The notes under the pieces were generated by a model. The model was given only the letters and a program-made list of their open reading frames with translations, searched no databases and had not been told where the DNA came from. From assembly GCA_000310025.1 (NCBI GenBank), contig FN649736.1, positions 726,473 to 769,374 on the forward strand: a stretch of 42,902 bases of DNA, given 5' to 3'. Position 1 is the first letter of the stretch. Each line of letters opens with the position of its first letter. Made by a program: the position numbers and the translations under genes. Shown in pieces: positions 40,114 to 42,902 of the stretch. The DNA comes from Ectocarpus siliculosus (Eukaryota > Sar > Phaeophyceae > Ectocarpales > Ectocarpaceae).

Positions 40114-42866
40114 CTACGAGCTGCCGCTTGCGGACGGGAAGACGGGGTCCCCAGTCTCCAAGTCCAGCATTCGTTCCTCGTCACCCAACACCCTAGGAGG
40201 CCCTCCGGCCTGGGGACAAACGGGACAATTCAAAGACGTGTGCACTGTTGGAGTATTTGTTGTGTGAGGGGGTGGGGGCGGTACGGAGGGCCGAAACAGG
40301 ACTCCGCTTTTCGCAGTAACCGTGAAAGAGAAAACAGCAACGGGACGAAGAAGCGTGTTTTTTTCAGCGGCAGAGATTGAGAGGCCACGGGGGGGGCAAC
40401 GGAACCGTAGCAACAGCAGTCTTCTCTGTTCTTCCGAGTCCAATCGTTGTTCCGACTACATCCCCTACCGCGGCCGGCCTTTCAGCATCTGCGCATATTC
40501 CGCACGCATCACGCAAACGAAGCACCACCTGGCGTCAACTGAAGAACAGCTCGGAATACCTACTACGCTGTGGTGGCACCCCGCACCCTTTGAAGCGTTA
40601 GGAACGGCTGCACTCTGGCGACACCTTCGATATCAACTGTTGTATTATTTCATATATGTCACCTTGGTGTAGTAAACCATCTTGACCTCTCCCACGGTGG
40701 GGGTTCTCCCGGTCTTCAAACACGCCTCGTACAGACCCTCGGGCAGACAAGCGTCCGCTTCCCTCGCTGCTTCTAGCGCAGCCGCGCTGTTAACGTACGC
40801 GCCACTGGTGCTAGTGCTGCCGTTGCTGAGGGGCAACCGGGTGTGGCCACCAGAGGGTACATACGCGCGAGAGCACAGACAAAGTATTGTTTGGTCAGGA
40901 CTCGGGAAACGAGCGCTGTGGGGGACATGATACAGGCATGTGATGCGCCTCTCACTCCTGCCCATGGGTAACGCATGAAAAGAAGGATGAGAACACGGTA
41001 AGTGCGACGCGTGCGTTACATTGCGTACCGTGAGAAATGTAAATATTCTACTTCTATCTTGGTTGGCGTGACTGCTGTGTCGAGCGGGCGGCATACGGGA
41101 AAAAAAATGCCAACCGATGAATTATGAACAAACTCCCAACGCTGGACGATGTCTCGCAAGCCAACGCTAGACGATAGAAACAGGAAATGGGAACGCGGTG
41201 GTGGCTTATCTCGCTGAGAAGACTTCCACGCCAGCGTAGGCCACCTAACCACAATACCACCCACGAGCAAGAAGACAACGTACGTCAACCGGCGCGACGA
41301 AGCAGGAGAAAAAGGAACAGGCACACGAAAAACCCAGCCAAAAAAAAAAAAAATGACCGCTATGAATATAGTCGGGTTGCCCCCAATAGTCAAGGTACGA
41401 TATGTGCCAAGCGCTTTCAGCAGGGCACCCTCACTTTTCATACTTATTCACCGTCTTGACTAGTTCTATCTGCGCCAGCCAATTCAACTGCACAACACCC
41501 GGCACCCGCACTATCAGGGGGCCCGCACAATAGAAGGCACCCCCGCGAGAAAGGGCACCCGACAACGGTACCTGGTCGAGGAGCCCGCCGGTGCCGGGTA
41601 AAACCTCAGCAGGAGCGCCAAGAGCTCCGCCGAGTCGCCCGCAAGGTGGTAGACGACCGCGTTGGGCCCCGCGTCGAACGTGTACGCCGCGCGAATCTCG
41701 CCGTGGAAGGCGTTGTAGGCGTGGACGATCCGAATGACGGACCTGCACAGGCCACAACAAAGCCAAGAATGTCGGTCATAAGCGTGTGGTGTCGGTGTTA
41801 AGCTTGTCGGCTTCGGTGAAGAGGGGGGCAGAGGAGGCAAGAGGGGCGTATGGGTTTTTCGACGATCCGAACGACGGACCTGAACAAGCCACAACAAACA
41901 AGCGTGAATGCTTCGGAGGGGAGGGGGCAGGAGCGCGGAGGTGTGGGGGTGAACCCAACGATACAAACACCGCCCATTATCGATATTGATTGGGCATGAC
42001 TATCAAAGCTTAACACAGGTAATGCATGACTACTCCGGAACGATGCTATTTTTTGAGACAAAAGAAAGGACCTCGTACTACGGCAATAGCCCATAGCAGC
42101 AGCCTCAAGTTCGCAATACTTGCCGCTAGCCCGACAACAACATGGTTACCCATCCTGGATGTACACCACACATTCAGCATCGACGAGTTCACATCCGCTT
42201 CATAGCCGTCGGGCACATTCAACAGAAGCCCCAGGAACTTAACCGTGCGAAAATCCTGCGGGAATCATTTGCTGCTTCTACCTTGCGGTGCGTGCTCCCA
42301 GAAAAACGGCGGGATTGGACGCAACGGGACATTTTTCAAGGAGATGGAAGAAGTGTGTGTGACCGGGCTATTCCGGTCTTACCTTGGTACGAGAAGATTC
42401 AGCACCTGGTCCGCTGGATCCAGCGGAGGCCAGACGTTCTCAAGAAACGCGGCGAAATTGACACACCGTCCCGCCGGTCTTTACGCCCCGTCTGTCTTTA
42501 CGCTGTGGCCGCCTTGCTTTCAGCTGCAACTGCCTACACTACCGCCGCTTGCCCGTGACACGAACCCCAGGTCCCGAAAATAGGTTGACTGGGTACTGGG
42601 TAATCCCAAACACATAAAACATGAGCGAGCGGGAACAGACAGGCAACCGTGCCCGCGATCAAGATTCGCAGCCAATCAAGGGCGGCTGAGGCAGGAAAGC
42701 AATCTCGCACCCACCTGCTGACGTCGTTCATATAAAATATGGGGGGGTAGGTGTCTAGGCAGGTGGCGTGGAACTGATTGCTGTCCTGCATGGTGATCTT
42801 GCCGAAAGTTGCGAAGTCCTTCTCCAGGTAGGCCTTCTCGATCTCCGCTAGACGGGGCTCCACTAC
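40114..42866 (-). CDS. MVD: Diphosphomevalonate decarboxylase, C-terminal half
   Basis: Exons on the minus strand: 42866-42715, 41742-41572, 40825-40663 and 40209-40114 (stop TAG), joined in phases 2, 2 and 0; 193 residues are visible. Diagnostic GHMP-family sequence: MQDSNQFHATCLDTYPP, YMNDVS joined to RSVIRIVHAYN, AAYTFDAGPNAVVY, VKMVYYTK, and a tail with GGPPRVLGDEERMLDLETG. The enzyme makes isopentenyl diphosphate from mevalonate 5-diphosphate with ATP, in the cytosolic mevalonate pathway. The family is about 400 residues, so the N-terminal half lies beyond the G-rich window edge. Donors are GTGGGT, GTACCG and GTGACA; acceptors are TGTGCAG, CCCTCAG and CCCCAG. The first exon may extend further upstream. 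Confidence 0.9.
41722..41903 (-). repeat. Duplicated 3' splice site in MVD
   Basis: The acceptor plus exon start at 41722-41760 recurs almost exactly at 41860-41900, upstream on the gene strand. Using the outer copy reads SVVRIVEKP and soon reaches a stop; the inner copy gives the family sequence. Confidence 0.7.
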
Positions 42867-42869
42867 CTG

Positions 42870-42902
42870 GACCGGGGGGGGGGGGGAGGGGGGGCGGGGG
42901 GG
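42870..42902. other. Poly-G contig edge
   Basis: G-rich homopolymer with single A and C interruptions. On the MVD strand it reads as a C-rich tract directly before an AG acceptor, so part may be a genuine polypyrimidine tract, but the assembly ends here. Confidence 0.6.

Noticed and set aside
1-42902. CRISPR array, operons, ribosome-binding sites or bacterial replicon features
   Set aside because: Introns, an LTR retrotransposon and chromatin proteins show eukaryotic nuclear DNA. No regular direct-repeat/spacer pattern was seen.

Overview
The window looks like nuclear DNA of an intron-rich eukaryote, most likely a photosynthetic stramenopile such as a brown alga. This is inferred from GT-AG genes with introns of about 0.4-1.7 kb, a mevalonate-pathway gene, and repeat-rich accessory DNA. 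The species is not proven. Both ends run into C or G homopolymers, so the window probably equals a contig broken at homopolymers, and a gene is truncated at each end.

Layout. (1) 89-632 (+): last two exons of an unrecognised gene. (2) 3256-6783 (+): a four-exon, Cys-rich secreted or surface-anchored protein. (3) 8744-26617 (-): a multi-exon chromatin protein with ELM2, SANT and PHD domains. The intron that splits its SANT domain carries a 13.3-kb Ty3/gypsy retrotransposon (10619-23891), antisense to the gene. (4) 27.7-29.3 kb: a Harbinger-like MITE and an AT-rich tandem array. (5) 29.5-38.1 kb: two copies of a repeat array (29.5-32.15 and 35.25-38.08 kb) around a scrambled partial copy (32.16-35.24 kb) of the 3' half of the ELM2-SANT-PHD gene and its downstream flank. 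(6) 40114-42866 (-): the 3' half of diphosphomevalonate decarboxylase.

The most notable feature is the retrotransposon. Between the gag zinc knuckle and the aspartic protease it encodes a NADAR (YbiA-like, NAD/ADP-ribose) domain, followed by RT, RNase H, a DD35E integrase, a chromodomain and an SH3/Tudor-like tail. The pol frame is open for 1,994 codons. The gag side has in-frame stops at 12527 and 15319 and frame changes near 12.6-12.7 kb and at 16920, the last inside the NADAR domain. The 5' LTR has lost 208 bp between 3-bp microhomologies and the remaining 60 bp match the 3' LTR exactly, so the insertion is young but the copy is probably no longer autonomous.

The duplicated segments act as internal controls. 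Paralogous empty sites within the window define the ends of four insertions: the retrotransposon, a 250-bp TIR element, a 239-bp insert and a 1,020-bp insert. Exon models come from splice motifs and phase read by eye, with no transcript data.
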